Positions 10,501 to 23,505 of a DNA stretch of 64,000 bases are shown here, in pieces. The stretch spans positions 186,001-250,000 of the forward strand of contig NZ_FODC01000003.1 in NCBI RefSeq assembly GCF_900110275.1, in the 5' to 3' direction. How positions within the stretch are numbered: the first letter of the stretch is position 1; every line of letters begins with the position of its first letter. Both the position numbers and the translations under genes were made by a program. The DNA is from Duganella sp. CF517 (lineage in GTDB: Bacteria; Pseudomonadota; Gammaproteobacteria; Burkholderiales; Burkholderiaceae_D). A model generated the notes under the pieces. That model worked only from the letters and a program-made list of their open reading frames with translations. It was not told the origin of the DNA and did no database searches.

Positions 10501-11751
10501 TTAGAAGACGAAATCGACCGCGGCGGCATACACATTCACCGTGCCGCCGGCGAAGCCTGGCTGGGGGTTGACGAGGTAGCCGACACCATCGCGTGTCTTG
10601 ACCCGGTCCATCTGGACCTTGAACGCCGCCGATTTGTAGAAGTCCCAGCGCAGGCCGATCGCGGTGCTCGATTGCAGCCCCGCCTTGAGCGCGCCGTTCG
10701 CGCCGGCCGTCAGCGGCGCCAGCGGACCGGTGGTCGGCAGCGTCGAGAAGCTGCGGATGCTGTCCTGCTTGACGTCGCCGTGCATCACGAACGGCAGGAA
10801 CTTACCCATGCGGTAGCCCAGCATCGCATACCAGGATGTGGTGTCGTGCACCAGGCGGGTGTCGGTCTTGCGCTTGGCGTATTCGGCCATGCCGATGATG
10901 TTGCGGTAGTCCATGCTGATGCCGGCCGAATTGAACGTGCCGGTGACATCGCGCGACGGTATCTGCGCCAGAATGCCGGTCATATTCAGGGCGGTGAATG
11001 CGTTCGTCAGCGTGCGCACATTGACGCTGTCGTTGATGGTCAATTTGGTGCGCGAGTGGCCGAGGCGGTAGGTGAACGGCCCGTTCTCGAGCAGCAGCTG
11101 CGCCGCCATGGCCGGCTTGAACTCGACTTCGACGCCATCATCCAGGCGCACTTTGGCCCTGCCGATGCCAAATTGGGCGGTGACGGTGCTGTCGCCGAAC
11201 GCGTGCTGGTAGGTGATGTCGCCGCCGTCGGCGCTGTCGAAGGGCACTTGACGATACACTTCGGTCGGGGGGCGCAGCATGGTGTTGGCGTAGCCGACGT
11301 TGCGCACATCGGAAATCATGTAGACCGGCAGGCCGACCCGCCCCAGGCGCACCGAGAAATCGTCATTGATCTTGAATTTGGCGAAGGCCCAGGTCAACTC
11401 GGCGCCGTAGCTGTCTTCCTCGCCGTACTTGCGCACCAGGCCCTGGGCGGTGAACGAAATGGTCTCGCTTAACTTGCCGGTGACCTGCAGTCCCAGATTG
11501 GAATCGACGCCGGTGCGCCAGTGCTTGGCCGCGCCGCTGGCCTGGTTCAGGCGCGAGAACTCGGCGTCGTTGGTGTCGGTCCGCGTCACGGCGCCGGTGC
11601 CGAATCCGCTGACCGTGATGGGGAGGCTGTCTTGCGCGTCGGCCGTGGCGCAGAACGCGCCGAGGATCGTCAATGCCATCAGCGATTTCATCGCGGGGTT
11701 GAAAACTGTGTTGCTGGCTAAAGTGCGGGTTGCGAGCTGGTTTTGTTTCAT
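10501..11751 (-). CDS. Porin-like outer membrane beta-barrel protein
   Basis: 416 residues. A signal peptide ends near ATADAQ (about residue 40). Alternating short beta-strand patterns run to a C-terminal aromatic residue in AAAVDFVF, as expected for BAM-dependent insertion into the outer membrane. The motif GYLVNPQPG and the overall style resemble putative porins found upstream of small PstS-like proteins. GGAGGG precedes the ATG. Together with the downstream periplasmic protein it suggests an outer-membrane and periplasm uptake pair, substrate unknown. Confidence 0.7.
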   Translation of the reverse strand: MKQNQLATRTLASNTVFNPAMKSLMALTILGAFCATADAQDSLPITVSGFGTGAVTRTDTNDAEFSRLNQASGAAKHWRTGVDSNLGLQVTGKLSETISFTAQGLVRKYGEEDSYGAELTWAFAKFKINDDFSVRLGRVGLPVYMISDVRNVGYANTMLRPPTEVYRQVPFDSADGGDITYQHAFGDSTVTAQFGIGRAKVRLDDGVEVEFKPAMAAQLLLENGPFTYRLGHSRTKLTINDSVNVRTLTNAFTALNMTGILAQIPSRDVTGTFNSAGISMDYRNIIGMAEYAKRKTDTRLVHDTTSWYAMLGYRMGKFLPFVMHGDVKQDSIRSFSTLPTTGPLAPLTAGANGALKAGLQSSTAIGLRWDFYKSAAFKVQMDRVKTRDGVGYLVNPQPGFAGGTVNVYAAAVDFVF

Positions 11752-12009
11752 GTGTACCCTCCGGTGGTTATATCTGGACGTACTCGTTCGTCCTCGACCT
11801 CTTTTTTAGTGTGGCCCGGAAGGGCTTGATTTAGGTTGAATTTATACCGAAATGTCACATTTTCGTTGTTATAGGGCAACGACTTGCGACATGGGACCGC
11901 TGTTCCGTGACTGAAACGCCAAGCTTGCCTACGCCATGTCCGCGACTTTTACCACGCGCGCCGGCGCCGCGCGGTCGCCGGTCACGACACAATTGCGCGG
12001 CGGAGGGCG

Positions 12010-15774
<3,765 letters not shown>

Positions 15775-15984
15775 GGCAGCATGTTGTGGGTTATCTGAGT
15801 GGCACCCGGCCACTATAGCGTATTTGCCCCGGCGTTTGCGCGGGGTTCGCGCATTTCGCGCCGCCGGCATGCATTCCGCGCCTTCCCCGCGCGGTTCGTC
15901 GCATCGGCCGCCGACGGGGCCGGCCCCTGTCTACAGTGGAATCCTGATGCATGCATTACAACCACCACACCGACGGAGCCGGAC

Positions 15985-16407
15985 ATGCCATGCCATACCA
16001 CGACAGCCTTCCTTGCCTTTGCCTCCATCTCCGCCGCAGCCGGCGCCGGGGCGGCCGACCTCACCATCACCGTCGAAGGCGTCGCCAGCGCCGATGGCCG
16101 GGTGATGGTCGCCTTGTACAACTCCGCCGGGACATTTCGCGGCAAACCTTACCTGGCGCGGATGACTCCCGCGTCGGCGGGCGCCGTCACGCTGGAGCTC
16201 AAGGAACTGCCGGCCGGCGACTATGCGTTCGCGGTCTATCACGACGCCAACGGCAATGGCAAACTGGATTTGAACGCGCTTGGCATGCCGGTCGAGGACT
16301 ATGCATTCAGCAACAACGCCATGGGCAATCGCGGCGCGCCGGCCTACGAGGACGCCCGCTTCCAGGTGCCGGCCGGCGGCGCCGCCGTCAACGTCAACCT
16401 GCGCTGA
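15985..16407 (+). CDS. DUF2141 domain protein, secreted
   Basis: 140 residues with a signal peptide cut near GAGAAD. The mature part (LTITVEGVASADGRVMVALYN, ending DAR-FQVPAGGAAVNVNLR) matches the DUF2141 family, small periplasmic beta-sandwich proteins of unknown function. GGAG precedes the ATG. It is the first gene of a closely spaced series: carotenoid oxygenase (8 bases downstream), LytS-type kinase and LytTR regulator. DUF2141 genes are often found beside carotenoid or lipid genes, which fits this setting. Confidence 0.75.
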   Translation: MPCHTTTAFLAFASISAAAGAGAADLTITVEGVASADGRVMVALYNSAGTFRGKPYLARMTPASAGAVTLELKELPAGDYAFAVYHDANGNGKLDLNALGMPVEDYAFSNNAMGNRGAPAYEDARFQVPAGGAAVNVNLR

Positions 16408-16415
16408 AAGGGAAG

Positions 16416-17909
16416 ATGATGAACCAACGCCGTCAATTCCTTGTCCGTGGCATCGGCCTTGCCGCCCTGGGCGCGTCCACCGGGCCGGCGCTTGCCGACA
16501 GCGAGACATCGCGCCGCTTCCACCAGGCGCTCGAGCGCAATCCGCGCCTGTCCGTGTACGCCGATAGCAGTGGCGAACAGGCCGGCGCCGCGCAGGTTTG
16601 GGGCAGCATGCCGCCGGACCTGAACGGCGTGTTTTACCGCAACGGGCCGGGACGCTTCGAGTTGGGCGGCGAGCGCTATCACCACTGGTTCGACGGCGAC
16701 GGCTTTGCCCAGCGCTGGCAAGTCGGTGGCGGCCAGGCGGTTCACCGGGGCCGTTTCGTGATGACGAAAAAATTCGAGGAGGAGAGCAGGGCGGGCCGCT
16801 TCCTGTATCCCGCCTTTGGCACCCGGATCGCGCGCCGGGCGGTGAAGAACAATGACAGCGTCAACGTCGCCAATACCAATCTGCTGCCGTTCAATGGCGC
16901 CGTGTACGCGCTGTGGGAGGGCGGATCGGCGATCGAACTCGATCCGGAAACGCTGGCCACGCGCGGCGTCAAGACATGGCGCGCCGATCTGAAGGCCATG
17001 CCTTTCTCCGCCCATCCGAAAATGGACCCGGACGGCGGCCTGTGGAACTTCGGCAATGCGCCCGGCGGCGACCAGCTGGCCGTATACCGCCTGAACGCCG
17101 CCGGCGAGGTGACCCGCAGCGCCTTGGTGGCGGTGCCCCGCCTGAACATGGTGCACGACTTCGTCGTCAGCGGCCGCCATCTGATCTTCCTGGTGCCGCC
17201 GTACGCCATGCGCGCCGATGCCGGCCTCAGTCTGGCCGAACGCATGCGATGGGATGGCGGCGCGCGGCCGCTGCGCGCGGTCGTCATCGACAAGAATACG
17301 CTGGAACTGCGCCAGGTGTTCGAGCTGCCGGCGCGCTCGGTGTTCCACCTCGGGAACGCGTTCGAGGACGGCGGCTGCACCCGGCTGGACGCGGTGCTGC
17401 ACGAAGGCGACGTCCTGCCCGACCCCGCGCTGCCGATGCGCGGGGATATGCGCGACTATCGCGAGGGACGCAGCGCCACGGTGCAGATCACGCTGGACTA
17501 TGCCAGCGGCCGGGCGCGCGAGGCGCGCCTGTTCGGCGTCAGCGAGTTCCCGCGCGTGGCGCCGCAGGTGGTATCGGCGCGCCATCGCCGGCTTGTGGTG
17601 CTGGGCGCCGATGGCGTCGGCAAGGATTTGATCCTGAATACCGTCAATTTGATCGACACCGACAGCGGCAAGGCCGATAGCTACGCCTTCGGCGCCGGCT
17701 GGCAGGTGGAGGAGCACGTGCTGGTGCCGCGGCGCGGAGCGCGCGCGGAGACCGACGGCTACCTGCTTGGCGTGGCGCAGGACACCCGGCGCGGCCAAAC
17801 GGTGCTCACGGTGTTCGATGCGCACAACATCAAAGCCGGTCCGAGGGCGCTTGCGCGATTGTCCTATCGCGCGCCGGTTTGCTTTCATGGTAACTTTCTG
17901 GCGACATGA
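16416..17909 (+). CDS. Carotenoid oxygenase (RPE65 family) with Tat-type signal
   Basis: 497 residues. The family cleaves conjugated double bases of carotenoids, apocarotenoids or stilbenes using Fe(II) held by four histidines. All four are visible: SAHPKMD, MVHDFVV, SVFHLGNAF and the C-terminal CFHGNF. The N-terminus NQRRQFLVRGIGLAALGAS is a twin-arginine-type signal, so the enzyme is probably exported folded with its iron. AAGGGAAG precedes two adjacent ATG codons; either could be used. It lies 8 bases after the DUF2141 gene and overlaps the following kinase gene by four bases (ATGA), so translation is likely coupled. Confidence 0.88.
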   Translation: MMNQRRQFLVRGIGLAALGASTGPALADSETSRRFHQALERNPRLSVYADSSGEQAGAAQVWGSMPPDLNGVFYRNGPGRFELGGERYHHWFDGDGFAQRWQVGGGQAVHRGRFVMTKKFEEESRAGRFLYPAFGTRIARRAVKNNDSVNVANTNLLPFNGAVYALWEGGSAIELDPETLATRGVKTWRADLKAMPFSAHPKMDPDGGLWNFGNAPGGDQLAVYRLNAAGEVTRSALVAVPRLNMVHDFVVSGRHLIFLVPPYAMRADAGLSLAERMRWDGGARPLRAVVIDKNTLELRQVFELPARSVFHLGNAFEDGGCTRLDAVLHEGDVLPDPALPMRGDMRDYREGRSATVQITLDYASGRAREARLFGVSEFPRVAPQVVSARHRRLVVLGADGVGKDLILNTVNLIDTDSGKADSYAFGAGWQVEEHVLVPRRGARAETDGYLLGVAQDTRRGQTVLTVFDAHNIKAGPRALARLSYRAPVCFHGNFLAT

Positions 17910-19096
17910 ATATTCCATCCAATTCCATCCCCGGCGGCAGACCGCCACCGATCGCGCATCCGCTCGAAGTGATCCCGGTTTTCCGGCGCTGGCCGTCGTC
18001 GGTGCCGCGCAACGTGCTCTATACGATCATCTTCAGCTGCGCGGTGGCGCTGGTGTTGACGGCGGTCGACAGCGCCAGGGGCGCGAGCGCACAAGTGCTG
18101 CGCGCCGACTTTCCCGCCACGCTGTTGATCTCCAACCTGATCGGCGCGCTGGTTTACGGCGGTATGCTCGTGCTCAATCGCTCGCTTGACGGCTGGGTGG
18201 CGCGCCTGCGCGGGTTCAGGCGCATGCTGTTCTATGTGGCGCTGATGTCGGTCGGCGTGCCGCTTGGCATAGGGTTGGGCAACGTGCTGCTGCGCGGTAC
18301 CAATCCACTGGTGGTGCTGGCGCAGCGCGGCGTGTGGGTGTATTCGCTGGCGACGGCGGTGTTTGTCGGCGGCTTTATGTACCTCGTTCATCGAGCCGGG
18401 GAACAGCGTATGCAGGCGGCGATGGCGACGGCGCGCAACAACGAGTTGATCGCGTCCAGCCAGCGGCTGCTGGCAGAGGCGCGCCTGCGCGCGCTGCAGG
18501 CGCAGATCGAGCCGCACTTTTTGTACAACACGCTGGCCAATGTGGTGGGTTTGATCGGCACCCAGCCGGCGCGCGCGCAGCATATGCTGGAACGGTTCAT
18601 CGACTACCTGCGCGCCAGCCTGGCGGCCAGCCGCGGCGACCAGACCACCCTGGCCAGCGAGGCGGCCCTGCTGGCGGCGTATCTGGATGTGCTGGCGGTG
18701 CGCATGGGCGAGCGGCTGCGCTACCGCATCGACCTGCCGGACGACCTGCGCGGCTTCGCCATCGCCCCGATGCTGCTGCAGCCAGTGGTGGAGAACGCGA
18801 TCACCCACGGCCTGGAGCCGAAGGTGGAGGGCGGCGAGATCGCCATCGCCGCGCGCGTGCTCGGCGACCGTGTGTGCGTCGAGATCAGCGACACCGGCGT
18901 CGGCCTGGCCGGCCAAGGCGCGGCGTCGCGCAAGCCCGGCGGCGGCGTCGGCTTGAGTAATCTGCGCGAGCGCCTGGCCAGTTTGTACGGCGGCGCGGCT
19001 CGGGTAGAATTACTGGAAAACCAACCCTGCGGCATGACGGTGCGCCTGATGCTGCCTTTGAATGCGAGTCCGACATCGATACCTTCCACGCCCTGA
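17906..19096 (+). CDS. LytS/AlgZ-type sensor histidine kinase
   Basis: 396 residues. Four membrane segments (about 36-56, 69-95, 105-130, 140-165), a short coiled linker, then the His_kinase domain with His204 in QIEPHFLYNTLANVV and an HATPase with QPVVENAITHGL and a GVGLSNLRERL box. This is the class that pairs with LytTR response regulators. The start codon overlaps the carotenoid oxygenase stop (ATGA), and the 3' end overlaps the regulator frame. The context suggests that it senses a membrane or carotenoid-related signal; that is inference. Confidence 0.88.
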   Translation: MNIPSNSIPGGRPPPIAHPLEVIPVFRRWPSSVPRNVLYTIIFSCAVALVLTAVDSARGASAQVLRADFPATLLISNLIGALVYGGMLVLNRSLDGWVARLRGFRRMLFYVALMSVGVPLGIGLGNVLLRGTNPLVVLAQRGVWVYSLATAVFVGGFMYLVHRAGEQRMQAAMATARNNELIASSQRLLAEARLRALQAQIEPHFLYNTLANVVGLIGTQPARAQHMLERFIDYLRASLAASRGDQTTLASEAALLAAYLDVLAVRMGERLRYRIDLPDDLRGFAIAPMLLQPVVENAITHGLEPKVEGGEIAIAARVLGDRVCVEISDTGVGLAGQGAASRKPGGGVGLSNLRERLASLYGGAARVELLENQPCGMTVRLMLPLNASPTSIPSTP

Positions 19097-19896
19097 TAGC
19101 AGACGACGAAGCGCACCTGCGCGATTACCTGGAGGGGCAGCTCAACGCCGTGTGGCCGGAACTGCGCGTGGTCGCCAAGGCGGCCAACGGACTCGATGCG
19201 CTGCGTTTGATCGACGAGGAGGCCCCGGATGTGGTGTTTCTGGATATCCGCATGCCTGGCATGACGGGACTCGACGTGGCGGCGCGGCTGGTGGAGGGAG
19301 TCAAGCCGCCGCACATCGTGTTCGTCACGGCTTTCGACCAATACGCGGTGGAGGCGTTCGAGCATTCGGCGGTGGATTATTTGTTGAAGCCGGCCAGCCT
19401 GGATCGGTTGGCGAAGACGGTGCTCAAGTTGAAGGCGGCGTTGCGGGCCAGGCGCGAAGTCGGCCAAGGTTCCGCCGGCGCGGCGGCGGGCGGCGTAACG
19501 GCGGCCGCCTTGCAGGCGTTGTTGGCGCAGCTCGGTGGTGGTGGTGTGCCCGCTCCCGTGGCAGCGGCGGAGCCGTTGCAATGGATACGCGCGTCACAGG
19601 GCGACCAGACCCGCTTGATCTCGATCGACGAGGTGATTTACTTCCAGAGTAATGACAAGTACACCAGCGTGTTCCTGGCCGATGGCGAGAGCTTGATCCG
19701 CACGCCGATCAGCAAATTGCGCGAGCAGCTCGATGAACGGCAGTTCTGGCAGATCCACCGGAGCGTGATCGTCGCGGCGCGGCATGTGGCCGGAACGCGG
19801 CAGGATTTTCGCGGACGCCTGATGGTGCAGCTCAAGGGGCGTGGCGAGCAGCTGGTGGTGAGCCGGAATTACGTGGACTTGTTCAAACAGATGTAG
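19075..19896 (+). CDS. LytTR-family response regulator; start codon unclear
   Basis: About 273 residues counted from 19075. Receiver domain at about 4-120 with the acidic pocket in ALIADDEAHLRDYL and phospho-acceptor Asp57 in FLDIRMPG, a Gly/Ala-rich linker, and a LytTR DNA-binding domain at about 170-270 (LISIDEVIYFQSNDKYTSVF, QIHRSVIV). The frame is open from 18961 yet contains no ATG, GTG or TTG before the first receiver strand. The first usual codon is a GTG at 19150, which would delete the acidic pocket. Candidates are an ATC at 19075 or CTG at 19027 or 19093, or there is a sequence error. The gene overlaps the kinase stop, so translation may be coupled. Confidence 0.8.
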   Translation: MDTFHALIADDEAHLRDYLEGQLNAVWPELRVVAKAANGLDALRLIDEEAPDVVFLDIRMPGMTGLDVAARLVEGVKPPHIVFVTAFDQYAVEAFEHSAVDYLLKPASLDRLAKTVLKLKAALRARREVGQGSAGAAAGGVTAAALQALLAQLGGGGVPAPVAAAEPLQWIRASQGDQTRLISIDEVIYFQSNDKYTSVFLADGESLIRTPISKLREQLDERQFWQIHRSVIVAARHVAGTRQDFRGRLMVQLKGRGEQLVVSRNYVDLFKQM

Positions 19897-19908
19897 GAAA
19901 TTCCAAAC

Positions 19909-19945
19909 ACGTGGGGCGGATCGCTGCGCGCGCGCCGCCCCACGT
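19909..19945. terminator. Bidirectional terminator hairpin
   Basis: ACGTGGGGCGG at 19909-19919 is perfectly complementary to CCGCCCCACGT at 19935-19945 (11 bp, 15-base loop). It lies exactly between the convergent LytTR gene and purT. ATTTA follows on the plus strand and GTTTGGAATTT on the minus strand. Confidence 0.7.
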
Positions 19946-19947
19946 AT

Positions 19948-21159
19948 TTACTTGACGACGACCGGCTTGACCTTGGCCGCCGCTTCCTTGGCGCGTGTGC
20001 GCGCCGTTTCCACGTCGTCCGCCGTCGCCAGCGCCACGCCCATGCGGCGGCGCGCGAACGATTCGGGCTTGCCGAACAGGCGGATGTCGCTGCCCGGCAC
20101 GCGCAGCGCTTCGGCCACGCCTTCGAACGCGATGCCGGCCGCTTCGTGCTGGCCGTAGATGACGGCCGAGGCACCCGGCGCCTTGAGCGCGACATTGACC
20201 GGCAGGCCCAGAATCGCCTTGGCGTGCAGTTCGAATTCGCTTTGCACCTGCGTCGCCATGGTCACCATACCGGTGTCGTGCGGACGCGGGCTCACTTCCG
20301 AGAACCACACCATGTCGTCCTTGACGAACAGCTCGACGCCGAACAGGCCGAGGCCACCCAGGTCGCCGGTCACCTTGCCGGCGATGTCGCGTGCACGTTC
20401 GAGCGCCACCGGGTCCATGCGGCATGGCTGCCACGATTCGACGTAGTCGCCCTGCACCTGCACGTGGCCGATCGGTTCGCAGAACTGCGTTTCCACCTGG
20501 CCGCCAGCGCCGATCGAGCGCACCGTCAGCAGCGTGATTTCGTAGTCGAAGTCGATGAAGCCTTCGACGATGACGCGGCCCGAGTCGACCCGGCTGCCGG
20601 CGGCGGCGTAGTCCCACGCGGCCTTGACTTCGGCGGCGCTGTCGATCTTCGACTGGCCTTTGCCGGACGACGACATGACCGGCTTGATCACGCACGGGAA
20701 GCCGATGGCGGCGGTGGCCGCCTCCAGTTCCGCCAGGCTGCTGGCGAAGCGGTACGGCGACGTCGCCAGGCCGAGCGTCTCGGCGGCCAGGCAGCGGATC
20801 CCTTCGCGGTTCATCGTCAACTGCGCGGCGCGGGCGGTCGGGATGCAGGTGATCTTGCCGGCTTGTTCCAGCGCGGCCAGCGTGTCGGTGGCGATGGCTT
20901 CGATCTCCGGCACGATCAGGTCCGGCTTTTCCAGTTCGATCAGCGCGGCCAGCGCGGCGCCGTCGGTCATGTTGATGACGTGGGCGCGGTGCGCGACCTG
21001 GTGGCCGGGCGCGTTCGGGTAGCGGTCGACGGCGATCACTTCCACGCCCAGGCGCTGCAGCGCGATGATGACTTCCTTGCCTAGTTCGCCGGAGCCGAGC
21101 AGCATGACTTTGGTGGCGGTGCGGGACAGCGGCGTGCCGAGGATGCGTGGAGTATTCAT
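19948..21159 (-). CDS. purT: Formate-dependent phosphoribosylglycinamide formyltransferase
   Basis: 403 residues, the normal length. PurT makes formyl-GAR from GAR, formate and ATP, the folate-independent version of the third step of purine synthesis. Visible signs are the N-terminal [20 protein letters not shown], the ATP-grasp segment [18 protein letters not shown] and the metal-binding region [20 protein letters not shown]. It is the second gene after the DUF481 protein on the same strand (30-base gap), and ends at a strong shared terminator. Confidence 0.95.
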   Translation of the reverse strand: MNTPRILGTPLSRTATKVMLLGSGELGKEVIIALQRLGVEVIAVDRYPNAPGHQVAHRAHVINMTDGAALAALIELEKPDLIVPEIEAIATDTLAALEQAGKITCIPTARAAQLTMNREGIRCLAAETLGLATSPYRFASSLAELEAATAAIGFPCVIKPVMSSSGKGQSKIDSAAEVKAAWDYAAAGSRVDSGRVIVEGFIDFDYEITLLTVRSIGAGGQVETQFCEPIGHVQVQGDYVESWQPCRMDPVALERARDIAGKVTGDLGGLGLFGVELFVKDDMVWFSEVSPRPHDTGMVTMATQVQSEFELHAKAILGLPVNVALKAPGASAVIYGQHEAAGIAFEGVAEALRVPGSDIRLFGKPESFARRRMGVALATADDVETARTRAKEAAAKVKPVVVK

Positions 21160-21189
21160 GGTTGGTTCAAAAAGAAAAAAGTAAAGGCG

Positions 21190-21945
21190 TCAGAAAGAGT
21201 AGACCAGGGTCACGGAGGTTTGCGTGTCGGTGTTCTTTTTATCGTCCGGCACATTGGTGTCGCTGCGGACGCTGAATGCTGCCTTCAACTGCATGGTGTT
21301 GTTGATTTTGGTGCGCAGCGACGTTTCCGCCTCCGAGTGCGTGTTCGAGGTGCCGCGTTCGACCATCAGCGTCTGCTGGAACAGCGCGTTTTCGCTCAGG
21401 CGCCATTTGAAGTTGCCCGCGCCGCGAACGGTCATGCCGTTCTCGGTCTCGCCGGTGTCGCGCGCGCCACGGAAGTAGCCCGGACCGATCTCCACGTCCA
21501 GGGTCTTGGTCTCCGATTGGTAGATCTGGGTGCCGTAACCGACGCCGATCGTCGAGTAGCGGATGTAGGCGCCGAACCTGTCGTCGACGTGCGTGGCCAG
21601 CGCGAACAGCCGGTCGCGGTCCTGCATCAGCTTATACGCGGCCTTGGCCGACAGCGAGTAGCGCTGCGCCGAGCGTTCGCGCACTTTTTCGCCGTCATCG
21701 GTGGTGACCTGCTCGTCCTTGAAGTAGCCGGTGGCGATGTACTCGTTGCTCCAGTCGGGAAGTTCCTGCTTGGAATCGATCTTGCCGGTGACGGAGGTAC
21801 CGACGGTGTTGCCAGAGGTGGAAATCGCGCCCAATTCGGCGGAGGTGCTCCAGCCGTACGGTGGGTCCAGATCGACGGCGGCCGCTTGGCCGCAGGTGAA
21901 GGATAGCGCTAGCGCGGGGACGAACAGCAATGGTTTCATAGGCAT
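21190..21945 (-). CDS. DUF481 family outer membrane protein (YdiY-like)
   Basis: 251 residues (249 from the second Met). Signal peptide ending near GQAAA, then the DUF481 pattern: GWSTSAELGAISTSGNTVGTS near the N-terminus, repeated beta-strands, and a C-terminal TSVTLVYSF ending in Phe as for outer-membrane barrels. The function of the family (YdiY in E. coli) is unknown. It lies 30 bases before purT and may share its transcript, although no functional link is known. Confidence 0.8.
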   Translation of the reverse strand: MPMKPLLFVPALALSFTCGQAAAVDLDPPYGWSTSAELGAISTSGNTVGTSVTGKIDSKQELPDWSNEYIATGYFKDEQVTTDDGEKVRERSAQRYSLSAKAAYKLMQDRDRLFALATHVDDRFGAYIRYSTIGVGYGTQIYQSETKTLDVEIGPGYFRGARDTGETENGMTVRGAGNFKWRLSENALFQQTLMVERGTSNTHSEAETSLRTKINNTMQLKAAFSVRSDTNVPDDKKNTDTQTSVTLVYSF

Positions 21946-22093
21946 GGGACGGCGGGGCCGGGGGGGCGGCGGTGCGTCGTGTTGTTACGGAAGAAGCCGC
22001 TATTGTACCCGACACCGATTACGTGTGGTTCCGTACAGAGCGCGCCGGCTCAACGGAGGATCATCGACCCATTAGCTGAACGGGGTAACGATC

Positions 22094-22498
22094 ATGAAAA
22101 CATCACTGAAACTGACAAAAATGCTGCTGTGCGCCGGCGTGTTCGCCGCTACCGCCTGCGCCACCTCGTTCGCCAGCGCCGGCATCAACCGCTGCGTCGA
22201 CGCCCAAGGATCCGTGCTGCTGACCGACGCCGAATGCCCGCAGGGTAGCCGCGTGGCCAACGACGACGCCGGCGTCAGCGACACCGGCGCCGAGGGCATT
22301 GTCATCAACACCGGGGTCGAGCGCGTGGTCCCGGGCATGCTGGGCGGCGCCAGTCTGCCGCGCAGCCGCTGGGCCGATCTGCCGCGCCCACTGCTGCGCA
22401 AGGCCTCGGGCACCGATGCCGCGACCCTGCAGGCCGCCCGCAGCAGCTTGCAGATGCAGGATGAAATGCGCCGCCAGAGCCGCGTGGCATCGCGTTAG
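22094..22498 (+). CDS. Small secreted protein with DUF4124-like N-terminus
   Basis: 134 residues with a signal peptide that ends near SFASA. The segment INRCVDAQGSVLLTDAECPQGS resembles the start of DUF4124 domains, in which a Trp or Cys strand is followed by 'D-x-x-G-x-x-x-x-T/S-D'. The rest has no recognised domain. GGGGTAACG precedes the ATG. The stop codon overlaps that of the convergent LysR gene by four bases. Confidence 0.6.
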   Translation: MKTSLKLTKMLLCAGVFAATACATSFASAGINRCVDAQGSVLLTDAECPQGSRVANDDAGVSDTGAEGIVINTGVERVVPGMLGGASLPRSRWADLPRPLLRKASGTDAATLQAARSSLQMQDEMRRQSRVASR

Positions 22499-23412
22499 TC
22501 CGTGTTGCGCTGGCCGGCGAGATAGCCGGCCAGGCCTTCGGCCAGCGCCGCGAACGCAGCCGCGCAGGCCGGATTGGCGCGCAGGTCTTCGTGCATCGCC
22601 AGCCAGGTGTCGAGCGGGATATTCAACAGATCGGGCAGTACCCGCACCAGTGACGGGTCGCGCTGCGCCAGCCGAACCTGGCATATGCCGATACCGAGTC
22701 CCGCGCGGATCGACGCCAAATGCACCAAGTCGCTGTCGCTGCGCAGCGCAAGCGCGCCGGCGTCAAGCGCCGCCAGCTTGGGCCGCAGCTTGCGCGTAAA
22801 CGCGTTCTCGGTGGCGACGCCGATCAACGCATGCCCATCCATCTCGGTCCAGGTATGGGGCGTGCCATGGCGCTCCAGATAATCCCGTCTCGCGTGAAAT
22901 CCCAACTCGATGTCCCCGATGCGCTGCGCGATCAGCACATTCTGCTGCGGGCGCTGCATGCGCACCGCGATGTCGGCGTCGCGCTTGAGCAAATCTTCGA
23001 TGCGGTTGGAAATCGACAGCTCGGTCGTGATGCCTGGATGGCGGTCCCGCAAGCGCGCCAGGATGGGCGGCAGCACTTCGACGCCGACCACCTCGCTGGC
23101 GGTGACGCGTACCGTTCCGTGTATGGCCCCGGCGCCGCGGCCCAGCGACGACGCGGCACGCAGCAGCGCAGTCGAAGCCGAGGCCACCGCATCGGCATGC
23201 CGGCGCAGCGCGTTGGCGTCGTCGGTGGCGATCAGGCCGGCCTGCGAGCGGGTGAACAGCGACAAGCCGAGCGCTTGCTCGAGCGACTCGATATGCCTGC
23301 CGACGGTGGGCTGGGTCAAGCCCAACGCGCGCGCGGCGGCCGATAGCGATCCTTCGCGCATCACTGCGAGGAAGGAGCGGTATAAATCCCAGTTCGGTTC
23401 ACCGATTGTCAT
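22495..23412 (-). CDS. LysR-family transcriptional regulator
   Basis: 305 residues, the usual length. The winged helix-turn-helix occupies about residues 8-68 (SLSAAARALGLTQPTVGRHIESLE), followed by a substrate-binding-like effector domain (about 95-300). It is divergent from an SDR-type epimerase gene with only 93 bases between them, the classic arrangement for a LysR regulator and its target. The effector is unknown. Confidence 0.9.
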   Translation of the reverse strand: MTIGEPNWDLYRSFLAVMREGSLSAAARALGLTQPTVGRHIESLEQALGLSLFTRSQAGLIATDDANALRRHADAVASASTALLRAASSLGRGAGAIHGTVRVTASEVVGVEVLPPILARLRDRHPGITTELSISNRIEDLLKRDADIAVRMQRPQQNVLIAQRIGDIELGFHARRDYLERHGTPHTWTEMDGHALIGVATENAFTRKLRPKLAALDAGALALRSDSDLVHLASIRAGLGIGICQVRLAQRDPSLVRVLPDLLNIPLDTWLAMHEDLRANPACAAAFAALAEGLAGYLAGQRNTD

Positions 23413-23505
23413 ACGAAATTGTATAGCGGCTATTCACATTTCGGTAATTTTCTTTTAATCCGTTCCGGTCCACACTGACTCCATCGACATTCACTGGAGA
23501 ACGGC
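23413..23505. promoter_or_regulatory. Divergent LysR/epimerase promoter region
   Basis: This 93-base AT-richer stretch must hold promoters for both the LysR gene and the epimerase. AACTGGAGAACGGC-type sequence (CTGGAGAAC) gives the epimerase a clear ribosome-binding site. No T-N11-A box could be picked with confidence, although ATTGTATAGCGGCTAT near 23416 and TTCACATTTCGGTAA near 23431 are candidates. Confidence 0.4.
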
